This document shows positions 8,616 to 16,670 of a DNA stretch of 64,000 bases, one piece after another. The notes under the pieces are model-generated. The model had not been told where the DNA came from and ran no database searches. It saw nothing but the letters and a program-made list of their open reading frames with translations. Position numbers and translations under genes: made by a program. Numbering within the stretch: position 1 is the stretch's first letter; every line of letters begins with the position of its first letter. Source of the stretch: UBA3700 sp964478025 (GTDB taxonomy: Bacteria > Bacillota > Clostridia > Christensenellales > UBA3700); NCBI GenBank assembly GCA_964478025.1, contig CAYZGK010000006.1:1-64000 (forward strand), read 5' to 3'.

Positions 8616-9119
8616 ATGGAACAATTATCATTAGAAATAGGAAAAAGACTTACTGAACTTCGTAAATCTAATCATTTAACGCAACAAGAAGTAGCAGATA
8701 AAATAGATGGTTTAACGATACAAATGATTAGTGCATATGAAAATGGGAAACAAAAACCGGGAATAGAAAATTTAATAAAATTTTCAAATTTTTTTCAAAT
8801 TTCTTTAGATTTTATTTGTACGGGTAAAAAAGAACAAAACGAAGCCTTTAAAATTGAAACATATGGTGATTTTTTTAGACAGTTATTGCGACTAGTATCT
8901 TCTAATGTATGCGTTTTTGAATTAAAAGATGAATCGTTTAAAAATGGGGAATTTTGTTGGTATCCTTTAGCAACAAGAAAGCCTATAGTAAAAGAATTTT
9001 ATGACAAGTATAGAAAATTGGTTGCAGCAAAAGATGTAATGGGAGTTGACTTGTTTGAAATGTCATTAAAAGGTCTTATTGAAAGTTATGATAATTTGCC
9101 AATTGAAAATGAAAATTAA
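8616..9119 (+). CDS. XRE-family transcriptional regulator of module A
   Basis: A protein of 167 aa. The N-terminal helix-turn-helix (about 8-65) is classic Cro/CI type: GKRLTELRKSNHLTQQEVAD, then IQMISAYENGKQKPGIENL. The C-terminal ~90 residues are not recognised. A GTG 30 bases upstream is in frame, but AAGGAG at 8598-8603 sits 12 bases before the ATG at 8616, which I take as the start. Divergent from the DUF4417 operon, so it probably represses that operon and itself through the repeats at 8506-8555. Modules B and C have no counterpart next to them. Confidence 0.85.
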   Translation: MEQLSLEIGKRLTELRKSNHLTQQEVADKIDGLTIQMISAYENGKQKPGIENLIKFSNFFQISLDFICTGKKEQNEAFKIETYGDFFRQLLRLVSSNVCVFELKDESFKNGEFCWYPLATRKPIVKEFYDKYRKLVAAKDVMGVDLFEMSLKGLIESYDNLPIENEN

Positions 9120-9162
9120 CTAACTTTCGCAACTTTTAAAGTTTTAAGTTTATTTTTAGTTG

Positions 9163-9191
9163 TTGAATTGGTTATTTTAGTATGTTATACT
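9163..9191 (+). promoter_or_regulatory. Promoter of rpiB
   Basis: TTGAAT (9163-9168), a 17-base spacer and TATACT (9186-9191). It shows that rpiB is now transcribed from its own promoter after being separated from sua5-ywlE. AGGAGA lies just ahead of the ATG at 9239. Confidence 0.6.
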
Positions 9192-9238
9192 CTTTATATA
9201 TAATATAAATATTTAAAATATTATAGGAGAACCCGTTT

Positions 9239-9688
9239 ATGAAAATAGCTATAGGATGTGACCACGGCGGTATAGTTTTAAAGCCAGCAATTGAAGATTT
9301 ATTACAATCAAGAAATATTGAAGTTATAGACTTTGGATGTTATTCAACAGATTCTGTTGATTATCCAGATTATGCATTAAAAGTAGCAGAAGCTGTGTCT
9401 AAAGGTGAGGCAGATAAAGGTATAATCCTTTGTGGAACAGGTATAGGTATATCTATTGCAGCAAATAAGGTTAAAGGTATTAGAGCTGCTGTTGCTCATG
9501 ATTTATTTACAGCTGAGATGTGTAAAAAACACAATAATGCAAATATTTTAGCAATGGGTGGTAGAGTTGTAGATATTGACACTGCTGTTAAAATGACAAA
9601 ACTTTGGCTTGATACTGAGTTTGAAGGCGGACGCCACGAAGGAAGAATTGCTAAAATAACAGCAATAGAGAATAAGTATTTTAAATAA
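9239..9688 (+). CDS. rpiB: Ribose 5-phosphate isomerase B
   Basis: Interconverts ribose 5-phosphate and ribulose 5-phosphate in the pentose phosphate pathway. The 149 aa match the family length. Diagnostic segments are GCDHGG at residues 7-12, DYPDYA, the active-site loop CGTGIGISIAANK with its catalytic Cys, RAAVAHD, and HNNANILAMGGRV. Equivalent to Bacillus ywlF, which normally follows ywlE directly; here the accessory island 6833-9119 separates them. It is followed after a short gap by a GH3 glycosidase. Confidence 0.95.
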   Translation: MKIAIGCDHGGIVLKPAIEDLLQSRNIEVIDFGCYSTDSVDYPDYALKVAEAVSKGEADKGIILCGTGIGISIAANKVKGIRAAVAHDLFTAEMCKKHNNANILAMGGRVVDIDTAVKMTKLWLDTEFEGGRHEGRIAKITAIENKYFK

Positions 9689-9739
9689 AAATATAATTAG
9701 AATAAATATTTGAGTATAAGGCTCAATTTAGAGGTTATT

Positions 9740-12142
9740 ATGGAAAATTTACAAGAGATCCTTGCAAAGTTAACACTTGAGGAAAAAGCATCACTTTGTT
9801 CAGGATTAGATTTCTGGCTAACAAAGCCGGTGAGAGATATTGTACCATCATGTGTAATGAGTGATGGACCACACGGACTTAGAAAAGAAGATAACACCGA
9901 CCCTGATGTCGGAGTAAAAAGATCTTTCCCAGCAACAGCATTCCCACCAGCTGTAAATATGGCAACATCATGGAATGAAGATGTTCCAGCAAAAATTGCT
10001 GAGCAAATTGCGTATGAATGTAAAGATCAAAAAGTAGATGTAATTTTAGGACCAGGAACAAATATAAAAAGAAGTCCGCTTTGTGGTAGAAATTTTGAAT
10101 ATTTTTCAGAAGATCCTTATCTTGCAGGAAAAATGTCAAGAGCATATATTGAAGGTTGTCAAAAACACAATGTAGGAACATCATTAAAACATTTTGCTGC
10201 TAATAACCAAGAAAAGTTAAGAATGACAATCTCAGCTGTTGTAGATGAGAGAGCATTAAGAGAAATTTATTTATCAGCTTTTGAAGAGGCAGTTAAGGCA
10301 CAACCTTGGACTGTTATGTGTTCATATAATAGAATCAATGGCGTTTATTCTTCTGATAATAAGAGATTACTTACAGACATCTTAAGAGATGAGTGGGGAT
10401 TTAAAGGACTTGTAGTATCAGATTGGAATGCATTAAATAATAGAGTTGAAGCTATAAAAGCAGGGCTTGATTTAGAGATGCCAGCATGCGGTGGTAGAAC
10501 TGATAAACAAATCGTTAAGGCTGTTAAAGAAGGTGCTTTAGATGAAAAAGATTTAGATAAATGTGTTTTAAGAGTTTTAGACCTTGTATTTAAAAGTGAA
10601 TCTTCTAAGCAAAATGATTTTAAAGCTGATTATGATAAAGCTCATGAAGTTGCAAAATATGCTGCCGATGAGTCAATTGTTTTATTAAAGAATGATGACA
10701 AGATTTTACCTATAGAGAAGCAAGATGTAGTAGTTATTGGTGAACTTGCAAATACATTTAGATATCAAGGAGCAGGATCATCTAGAATAAATCCATATAA
10801 ACTTGTAAATCTTATTGATGCATTAAAAAATGAGAATATGAATGTTGAATTCCATCCGGGCTATAAACTAAATGGCGATGGATTTGATAGAGACTTATTT
10901 AATGAAGCAATAAACTCTGTAAATACAGATAAACAAGTAATTGTAGTTGTTGGACTTACTGATGAGTATGAAACTGAGGGTATGGATAGAAGTCATTTAT
11001 CTTTACCAAGTGGTCAAGAAGACTTAATTAAGACGATAGCTCAAGCTCATCCAAATGCAATTTTCGTTTTGCTAGGTGGATCGCCTGTAGAGATGCCATG
11101 GATTAATGAAGTTAAAACTTTAATTAATGGTTACCTTCCAGGAGAAGCAGGGGCTGAAGCTTTAGTCGATATTATTTTAGGAAAAGTTAACCCATCTGGT
11201 AAACTTGCTGAAACCTATCCAATAAAACTTGAGGATGAGTTATCTTCAAAGACTTTCCCAATGGGACCAAAAACAGTTGAGTATAGAGAAAGTATTTATG
11301 TTGGATATAGATATTTTGATACAGCTAAAAAGGATGTATTATTCCCATTTGGATATGGTCTTTCATATACAACTTTTGAATATTCTAATTTAAAGATTGA
11401 TGGCTTTAAGGTATCCTTTAAAATTAAAAATACAGGTAAAATGGATGGTGCTGAAGTTGCCCAACTTTATGTAAAGGATTTAGCACCAAAAGTATTTAAA
11501 GCAGAAAAAGAATTAAAAGGATTTAAGAAGGTATTTATAAAGGCTGGAGAGAGCGTAGATGTAGAACTTGAATTAGATAAGAGATCTTTTGCTTTTTATA
11601 ATACTAAAATAAATGATTGGACAGCATTAAATGGAAATTACGAAATATTAATAGGTTCATCTTCAAGAGATATAAGATTATCTAAAGAAATTGAAATGAC
11701 AAATCTAGATAGTGACGTAGAGGTTGAAGATTACGCTACAAAATGCCCAATTTATTATTCAATATCTGAAATTGATGAAATTACTGCAGAACAATTTGAG
11801 CCACTATATGGAGATAAACTTCCATCAAATGTTCCACCAAAAAGAGGTGAAATGGATTTAAATGCAACTATGGAAGAACTTTCATGTTGTATTATAGGAA
11901 AAATAATAATAAAATTAGCTCCTATGGTAATAAAGTCTCAAGTTAAAAATGCAGACTTTACAACAATGCTTATGATAGAACAAGGCATGAAAGAAATGCC
12001 ACTTCGTGGATTAAACGGAGTAACTCAAGGACTTCTTGATGAAAACATTCCAGAGGGTATGTTGCTTTGGGCAAATAAACATAGATTAAAGGGATTTGGA
12101 AAGCTTATAAAAGGTTTGTTTAAAACTTTAAAGAATCTATAA
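9740..12142 (+). CDS. Glycoside hydrolase family 3 (beta-glucosidase-like)
   Basis: Predicted to release sugars from beta-glycosides, in the cytoplasm since no signal peptide is present. It starts at MENLQEILAKL (800 aa; GAGGT precedes the ATG at 9740). The N-terminal TIM-barrel domain carries KHFAANNQE and the nucleophile motif VSDWNA (Asp near 228). The alpha/beta C-domain has ESIVLLKND and LPGEAGAEA, and a fibronectin-III-like domain follows (GYGLSYTTFEYS, then AEVAQLYVKD). About 130 extra C-terminal residues after the FnIII part are not typical of the core family. It pairs with the GH2 gene 12 bases downstream, suggesting joint breakdown of imported oligosaccharides. Exact substrate unknown. 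Confidence 0.92.
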   Translation: MENLQEILAKLTLEEKASLCSGLDFWLTKPVRDIVPSCVMSDGPHGLRKEDNTDPDVGVKRSFPATAFPPAVNMATSWNEDVPAKIAEQIAYECKDQKVDVILGPGTNIKRSPLCGRNFEYFSEDPYLAGKMSRAYIEGCQKHNVGTSLKHFAANNQEKLRMTISAVVDERALREIYLSAFEEAVKAQPWTVMCSYNRINGVYSSDNKRLLTDILRDEWGFKGLVVSDWNALNNRVEAIKAGLDLEMPACGGRTDKQIVKAVKEGALDEKDLDKCVLRVLDLVFKSESSKQNDFKADYDKAHEVAKYAADESIVLLKNDDKILPIEKQDVVVIGELANTFRYQGAGSSRINPYKLVNLIDALKNENMNVEFHPGYKLNGDGFDRDLFNEAINSVNTDKQVIVVVGLTDEYETEGMDRSHLSLPSGQEDLIKTIAQAHPNAIFVLLGGSPVEMPWINEVKTLINGYLPGEAGAEALVDIILGKVNPSGKLAETYPIKLEDELSSKTFPMGPKTVEYRESIYVGYRYFDTAKKDVLFPFGYGLSYTTFEYSNLKIDGFKVSFKIKNTGKMDGAEVAQLYVKDLAPKVFKAEKELKGFKKVFIKAGESVDVELELDKRSFAFYNTKINDWTALNGNYEILIGSSSRDIRLSKEIEMTNLDSDVEVEDYATKCPIYYSISEIDEITAEQFEPLYGDKLPSNVPPKRGEMDLNATMEELSCCIIGKIIIKLAPMVIKSQVKNADFTTMLMIEQGMKEMPLRGLNGVTQGLLDENIPEGMLLWANKHRLKGFGKLIKGLFKTLKNL

Positions 12143-12154
12143 AAAGGAGTAAAT

Positions 12155-13861
12155 ATGGCTTTAAAAACAAGATTTGAAGTAGGTGATGTGCCTCATAGTG
12201 AATATCCAAGACCACAAATGGTTAGAGATAACTATAAGATTTTAAATGGTCTTTGGGATTATGCGGTTATAGATAGTCTTGTTGATAGTTTAGATAATTT
12301 TAATTATCAAGGAAAAATTCTAGTTCCATTTGCAATTGAGAGTGCATTATCTCAAGTAGAAAAAGAATTTTTACCTACACAAACTCTAGTTTATAGAACA
12401 ACATTTAAACATAAGGCAAAAGATTGTATTCCACTTATTCATTTTGATGCTGTTGATTATAAATGTTTTATTTATTTAAATGGCAAAAAAATAGGCGAAC
12501 ATGAGGGCGGATATTTTAATTTTACATTTAATATAAAAGATGAATTAAAAGAAGTTGGAGATAATGAACTTATTGTACTTGTTCAAGATCCAACAGATAC
12601 GTTCTCTCAACAAAAGGGAAAACAAAGATTAAAACATAGTGGTATATGGTATACACCAACCAGTGGTATTTGGCAGTCTGTTTGGATAGAAAATGTTCCA
12701 AATACATATATAGATAGAGTAGTTTTAACTCCAAATATTGATGAAGAAAATGTAGAAGTTACTATATTAACTAACAATGAGGTTGAAAATTACGCAGTAG
12801 AAGTTGAACTTGATGGTAGAAAAATTGCTACCAAGGAAAGCAAATTAAATTCATTTAAAGTAAAGATTAAAAATCCAAAACTTTGGTCGCCAGAAAACCC
12901 TGTTTTATATGATATTACAATTTCTATAGATAATGATTCAGTTAAGTCCTATTTTGGAATGAGAAAGTTTGAATTAAAAGGAAAGGATTTTTATTTAAAT
13001 AATAAGAAATATTTCTTAACAGGTGCACTAGATCAAGGATATTTCCCTGACGGAATTTTAACACCACCATCAGATGAAGCTATGCAAGCTGATATTGATT
13101 TTGCAAAATCTGTAGGACTAAATTGCTTAAGAAAGCATATAAAGATAGAACCAATGCGTTGGTATTACCATTGTGATAAAAAAGGAATTATTGTATGGCA
13201 AGATATGATAAATGGTGGTGGTAATTTTAATACAATGCTTCATATGATTATGCCTACACTTGGTATTAATATTAAAGATAATCATTATAAATGGTTTGGT
13301 AGAGATGCTCAGTCTCGTAACGAATATAAATTAGATTTAGGAAGAATGGTTAAGCAATTATATAACGCACCATCAATTTGTCTTTGGGGAATATTTAACG
13401 AAGCATGGGGCCAATTTGACTCGGAGGTTATGTTAGACTTTTTAAAGAAGTTAGATGATACTCGTGCTATTGATGCAACATCTGGATGGTATAATCAAGG
13501 AAATGATTTAATATCTATTCATAGATATATTTTACCTTTTAAAATGCCAAAAACGGAAAAGGCTGTAGCATTAACAGAGTTTGCTGGCTATTCTCTAGCT
13601 ATAAAGGATCATACATATTCTAAAAAGAAGTTTGGATATTTAATATATAATAAATCAAAAAGTTTAAATAAAGCGATTGAGAAGCTATATAGAAAGCAAA
13701 TATTTAAAGCAGTAGAAAAAGGTCTTAATTCTTGTATATTTACGCAATTAACAGATGTAGAATGTGAAATAAATGGATTAATAACATACGATAGAGAAGT
13801 TGTTAAAATTGATGTAGATATGTTCAAGAAAATAAATGAAGAACTTACCAAAAATAATTAA
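12155..13861 (+). CDS. Glycoside hydrolase family 2 protein
   Basis: Predicted beta-glycosidase of 568 aa without signal peptide. Domain order is sugar-binding jelly roll (about 10-180, with LNGLWDYAVID and SGIWQSVWIE), immunoglobulin-like domain (about 185-275) and TIM barrel (about 280-568). The acid/base is Glu416 in the NE pair of FNEAWG and the likely nucleophile is Glu475 in LTEFAG. Shorter than LacZ, closer in size to beta-glucuronidase or beta-mannosidase-like members. An AAGGAG SD lies between it and the upstream GH3 gene, so the two form an operon. Substrate is not deducible. Confidence 0.9.
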   Translation: MALKTRFEVGDVPHSEYPRPQMVRDNYKILNGLWDYAVIDSLVDSLDNFNYQGKILVPFAIESALSQVEKEFLPTQTLVYRTTFKHKAKDCIPLIHFDAVDYKCFIYLNGKKIGEHEGGYFNFTFNIKDELKEVGDNELIVLVQDPTDTFSQQKGKQRLKHSGIWYTPTSGIWQSVWIENVPNTYIDRVVLTPNIDEENVEVTILTNNEVENYAVEVELDGRKIATKESKLNSFKVKIKNPKLWSPENPVLYDITISIDNDSVKSYFGMRKFELKGKDFYLNNKKYFLTGALDQGYFPDGILTPPSDEAMQADIDFAKSVGLNCLRKHIKIEPMRWYYHCDKKGIIVWQDMINGGGNFNTMLHMIMPTLGINIKDNHYKWFGRDAQSRNEYKLDLGRMVKQLYNAPSICLWGIFNEAWGQFDSEVMLDFLKKLDDTRAIDATSGWYNQGNDLISIHRYILPFKMPKTEKAVALTEFAGYSLAIKDHTYSKKKFGYLIYNKSKSLNKAIEKLYRKQIFKAVEKGLNSCIFTQLTDVECEINGLITYDREVVKIDVDMFKKINEELTKNN

Positions 13862-13868
13862 AAAAAAT

Positions 13869-13894
13869 ATTCAACCTAAATGGTTGAATTTTTA
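13869..13894 (+). terminator. Terminator of the rpiB-GH3-GH2 gene group
   Basis: Perfect 8-bp stem ATTCAACC / GGTTGAAT with a 5-base loop, followed by a T-run, directly after the GH2 stop. Confidence 0.8.
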
Positions 13895-13969
13895 TATATA
13901 TCGAAAGGGCACAAAACCCCATTATTTTAAAAGTTTGTTTTTCGAGAAATAAATCTCAAAAATTGTTGA

Positions 13970-14023
13970 TTAATAGTATAATGCAATACTTAATCTTTCT
14001 AATAATCTTTTTACCATTTTCAT
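13970..14023 (-). CDS. Possible 17-residue small protein
   Basis: A very short frame reading MKMVKRLLERLSIALYY with an excellent ribosome binding site, GGAGGT seven bases before the ATG. The peptide is basic and amphipathic. It lies alone in the 323-base gap between GH2 and the acetyltransferase gene. The gap also holds TTTTCGAGAA twice (13939, 14051) and ATCTCAAAAATTGT twice (13952, 14110), with the small frame lying among these repeats. It may be a true small gene, a type I toxin-like peptide or the decayed start of a lost gene. The SD is the only strong argument. Confidence 0.28.
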   Translation of the reverse strand: MKMVKRLLERLSIALYY

Positions 14024-14184
14024 ATTGTTTACCTCCATTTCTTATTTTTATTTTCGAGAATATTATATTGTTATAAGACTTTACTTGCTTCTAAAAATTG
14101 CGAAAAAACATCTCAAAAATTGTCATGTTGAAATATTTTAGTTATATGTTATAATAGTTAAGAAAAAATAAAAGGAGAAAAGAT

Positions 14185-14847
14185 ATGTATAATAATATTA
14201 GCGATTGGGATAGAATGGTTGAAGGAAAACTATATAACTCTTCAAGTAAAGATATATTTTTAAAACATGGAAAAGGTATTGTTAGATGTCATAGATTTAA
14301 CAAAATTTCTCCATTAAGAACTTTTGCTAAACAAAGAGCGTTAGAGAGATTAATTCCATCTGCCAAAGGAAAAGGATTAACTGTATTTGCTCCGTTTTAT
14401 TGTGAGTATGGTGTTAATATAAATGTAGGAGAGGGATGTTTTGTAAATTACAACTGTGTGCTTTTGGATATTTCTCCAATAACTTTAGGTAATCAAGTAT
14501 GGCTTGGGGCTAATGTCACTATTGCTACTCCAAACCATCCACTAATTGCAAGTGAGAGAATTGTTCAAAAATATCCAGATGGAGAACATGATTTAGAATA
14601 TTCAGCTCCAGTTGTAATTAAAGATAATGTTTGGGTATGCTCTGGGGCCATAATATGTGGCGGCGTAACAATAGGGGAAAATAGTGTAATAGCAGCAGGT
14701 GCTGTTGTTACTAAAGATGTTCCAGCAAATAGCATTGTTATGGGAGTTCCAGCAAAAGTTGTTAGACAAATAGATGAGTCGGATAGATTAAATGTTTGGG
14801 AAACTTATGTAAAAAATGAAATTCCTAAAAAACAAGGGAAAGTCTGA
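14185..14847 (+). CDS. Sugar O-acetyltransferase, hexapeptide-repeat family
   Basis: Trimeric left-handed beta-helix enzyme of 220 aa resembling maltose/galactoside O-acetyltransferase (Maa/LacA), transferring acetyl from acetyl-CoA to a sugar hydroxyl. Seen are an N-terminal Mac-like helical domain, a series of hexapeptide repeats (VNINVGEGCFVNYNCVLLD, GANVTIATPNHP with the catalytic His, VWVCSGAIICGGVTIGENSV) and the end motif GVPAKVVRQI. AAAGGAG precedes the ATG, and a terminator follows. The acceptor sugar is unknown; proximity to GH3/GH2 fits sugar handling. Confidence 0.9.
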   Translation: MYNNISDWDRMVEGKLYNSSSKDIFLKHGKGIVRCHRFNKISPLRTFAKQRALERLIPSAKGKGLTVFAPFYCEYGVNINVGEGCFVNYNCVLLDISPITLGNQVWLGANVTIATPNHPLIASERIVQKYPDGEHDLEYSAPVVIKDNVWVCSGAIICGGVTIGENSVIAAGAVVTKDVPANSIVMGVPAKVVRQIDESDRLNVWETYVKNEIPKKQGKV

Positions 14848-14875
14848 TTTTTAGAATAAAATCGACATAATTTTT

Positions 14876-14904
14876 AAAACACCGGAAAAATCTGGTGTTT
14901 TTTA
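14876..14904 (+). terminator. Terminator of the acetyltransferase gene
   Basis: Stem AAAACACC / GGTGTTTT with a 10-base loop, continuing into a T-run. Confidence 0.75.
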
Positions 14905-14940
14905 TTGTTTAAAATTTGAAAAGGAGCAAGCCTTATTATT

Positions 14941-15061
14941 AAAAAGTTCTATAAACGGACAAAATTGGGTATAAAAAGGTTGTAAAAACGGACAAATTGC
15001 AATAAAAAAAGTTCTATAAACGGACAAAATGACTATAAAAAAGGTTGTAAAAACGGACAAA
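14941..15061 (+). repeat. Four phased direct repeats upstream of the DUF4143 ATPase
   Basis: AAACGGACAAA occurs at 14953, 14986, 15018 and 15051, a period of 32-33 bases (three helical turns). The bases before each core alternate between GTTCTATA and GGTTGTAA, giving a two-unit super-repeat. The block ends 36 bases before the ATG of the ATPase gene, so it spans its promoter region. I see it nowhere else in the window. Operator or binding platform for the encoded protein is the natural guess. Confidence 0.8.
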
Positions 15062-15096
15062 ATATATCAATATTAAGTTAATTAGGAGTATAAACC

Positions 15097-16443
15097 ATGT
15101 TTAGAAAAGCAAAATCAAAGTTAGTTGAGTGGAAAAATAATAGCAATAAAGCTCTTTTAGTTACAGGGGCTAGACAGGTAGGTAAAACCTATATTATTGA
15201 GGAATTTTTAAAGGAATATGGTGAGGAAAACTATATTGAATTTAATTTGTTTGATAATGAAATTGCAAAAGAGACTTTAGATAATTCTTTAAATAGAGAT
15301 GATTTATTGTTTAGATTATCTGCCATTTCTCCTAAACCAATGAAAAAAGGTAAGACTATAATTTTTTTTGATGAAGTTCAAGTCTGCTCCAATATTATAA
15401 CTGCTATTAAATTTTTAGTTGAGGAAGGCTCTTATAGATATATATTAAGTGGTTCTTTACTTGGTACTGAACTTAAGGATATAAAATCTATTCCGGTTGG
15501 CTATATGGAATCATTTCAAATGTTTCCACTCGATTTTGAAGAGTTTTTAATTGCTAATGGATTGAATACAAATGTAATAGAAAGACTTGAGGATAATTTT
15601 AAAAGTTTAAAGCCTGTAGATAATATTGTTCATAACAAACTTATTGATATGTTTCATCTATATTTAATTGTTGGTGGTATGCCTGCTGTTGTAAATAGAT
15701 ATCTAAAAACTAATAATTTAAAAGATGTAGTAGAAGAACAAAATAATATAAATAATTTTTATAGACAGGATATAAGCAAATATGATGAGGAAAATAAACT
15801 TTATATTAAAGATATTTTTGATTTAATTCCAAGCGAATTAAATAACCAAAATAAAAGATTTATAATGAAAAATCTCAACGAAAATTTAAAGTTTAATTGA
15901 TATGAAAATAGCTTTTTATGGCTAAAAAACGCAGGAGTAGCACTGCCTGTATACTGCGCTGATGAACCTAAATCCCCTTTAATACTTAGTAAGTCTAGAA
16001 ATTTGTTTAAACTTTTTCATTGTGATGTTGGATTGCTTGCAAGTATGTATATGGATAATAATTTGCAAATTAAAATCCTAAATAAAGAAAAAGATATTAA
16101 CTTTGGTTCAGTTTATGAAAATGCAATTGCACAAGAATTAACTTCAAAAGGTTTTAATTTATATTACTACAAAAACAACAAGTTAGGGGAAATAGATTTT
16201 TTAATAGAAAATAAAGGAGAAGTAATTCCTCTTGAAGTAAAATTAGGTAAAAAATATAAAATGCATAATGCTTTAAATAATTTATTAACAAATAATGCTA
16301 ATATAAAAAAAGGTTATATTTTATCTAATAACAATTTAGAAGTAAATGAAAAAGAAATTTATTTACCAATTTATATGATTATGTTTTTTAAGAAAGAAGA
16401 AGTTAAAGATATGAAATATAAAATTGATATATCTGACTTGTAA
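15097..16443 (+). pseudogene. AAA ATPase with DUF4143, split by one in-frame TGA
   Basis: A 449-codon frame with a single internal TGA at 15898-15900. N-terminal AAA part: Walker A GARQVGKT (about 24-31), Walker B IIFFDEVQ, and SGSLLG. C-terminal DUF4143 part after the stop: YENSFLWLKNAGVALPVY, LFKLFHCDVGLLAS, and the nuclease-like EIDFLIE and PLEVKLG. Reading through the TGA restores the family's usual continuous sequence; relatives typically have Arg here (NRYE), so a CGA or AGA to TGA change is likely. The frame is otherwise clean, so the mutation is recent or a sequencing error. SD TAGGAG precedes the start. Four phased repeats lie upstream and a 23-bp repeat downstream. Confidence 0.88.
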
Positions 16444-16486
16444 TTGAAAATCTTGGGAGTGAACAATTGAAAATCTTGGGAATGAA
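16442..16486 (+). repeat. 23-bp tandem repeat entering an assembly gap
   Basis: AATTGAAAATCTTGGGAGTG (then AAC) at 16442-16464, and again with one difference (AATG for AGTG) from 16465, cut off by the gap. It starts at the stop codon of the DUF4143 gene. The array probably continues inside the gap. Confidence 0.7.
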
Positions 16487-16586
16487 NNNNNNNNNNNNNN
16501 NNNNNNNNNNNNNNNNNNNNNNNNNNNNNNNNNNNNNNNNNNNNNNNNNNNNNNNNNNNNNNNNNNNNNNNNNNNNNNNNNNNNNN
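16487..16586. other. Assembly gap of 100 N
   Basis: Exactly 100 N, the usual placeholder for a scaffold gap of unknown size. Reading frames crossing it are meaningless. The preceding tandem repeat is a likely cause of the break. Confidence 0.98.
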
Positions 16587-16604
16587 AAAAAAATAATATT
16601 GCAT

Positions 16605-16641
16605 AAAAATGGCTAAGAGTTTGTGTCTTAGCCATTTTTTA
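16605..16641. terminator. Bidirectional terminator downstream of glyQS
   Basis: Stem AAAAATGGCTAAGA / TCTTAGCCATTTTT with a short loop, T-runs on both strands. It lies just after the stop of the minus-strand glycyl-tRNA synthetase gene. Confidence 0.8.
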
Positions 16642-16670
16642 TTATTTTGTTGTAATTGTCACGTTACTAA

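Noticed and set aside
14941..15061. CRISPR array
   Set aside because: The identical core is only 11 bases, the regions between cores are themselves repeated, there are four units and no cas genes.
15898..15900. TGA as a recoded sense codon
   Set aside because: TGA ends normal genes elsewhere in the window (for example at 14845-14847) and Trp is encoded by TGG, so a nonsense mutation is the simpler reading.
16363..16635. Minus-strand frames running through the N gap
   Set aside because: They exist only because the N stretch contains no stop codons.
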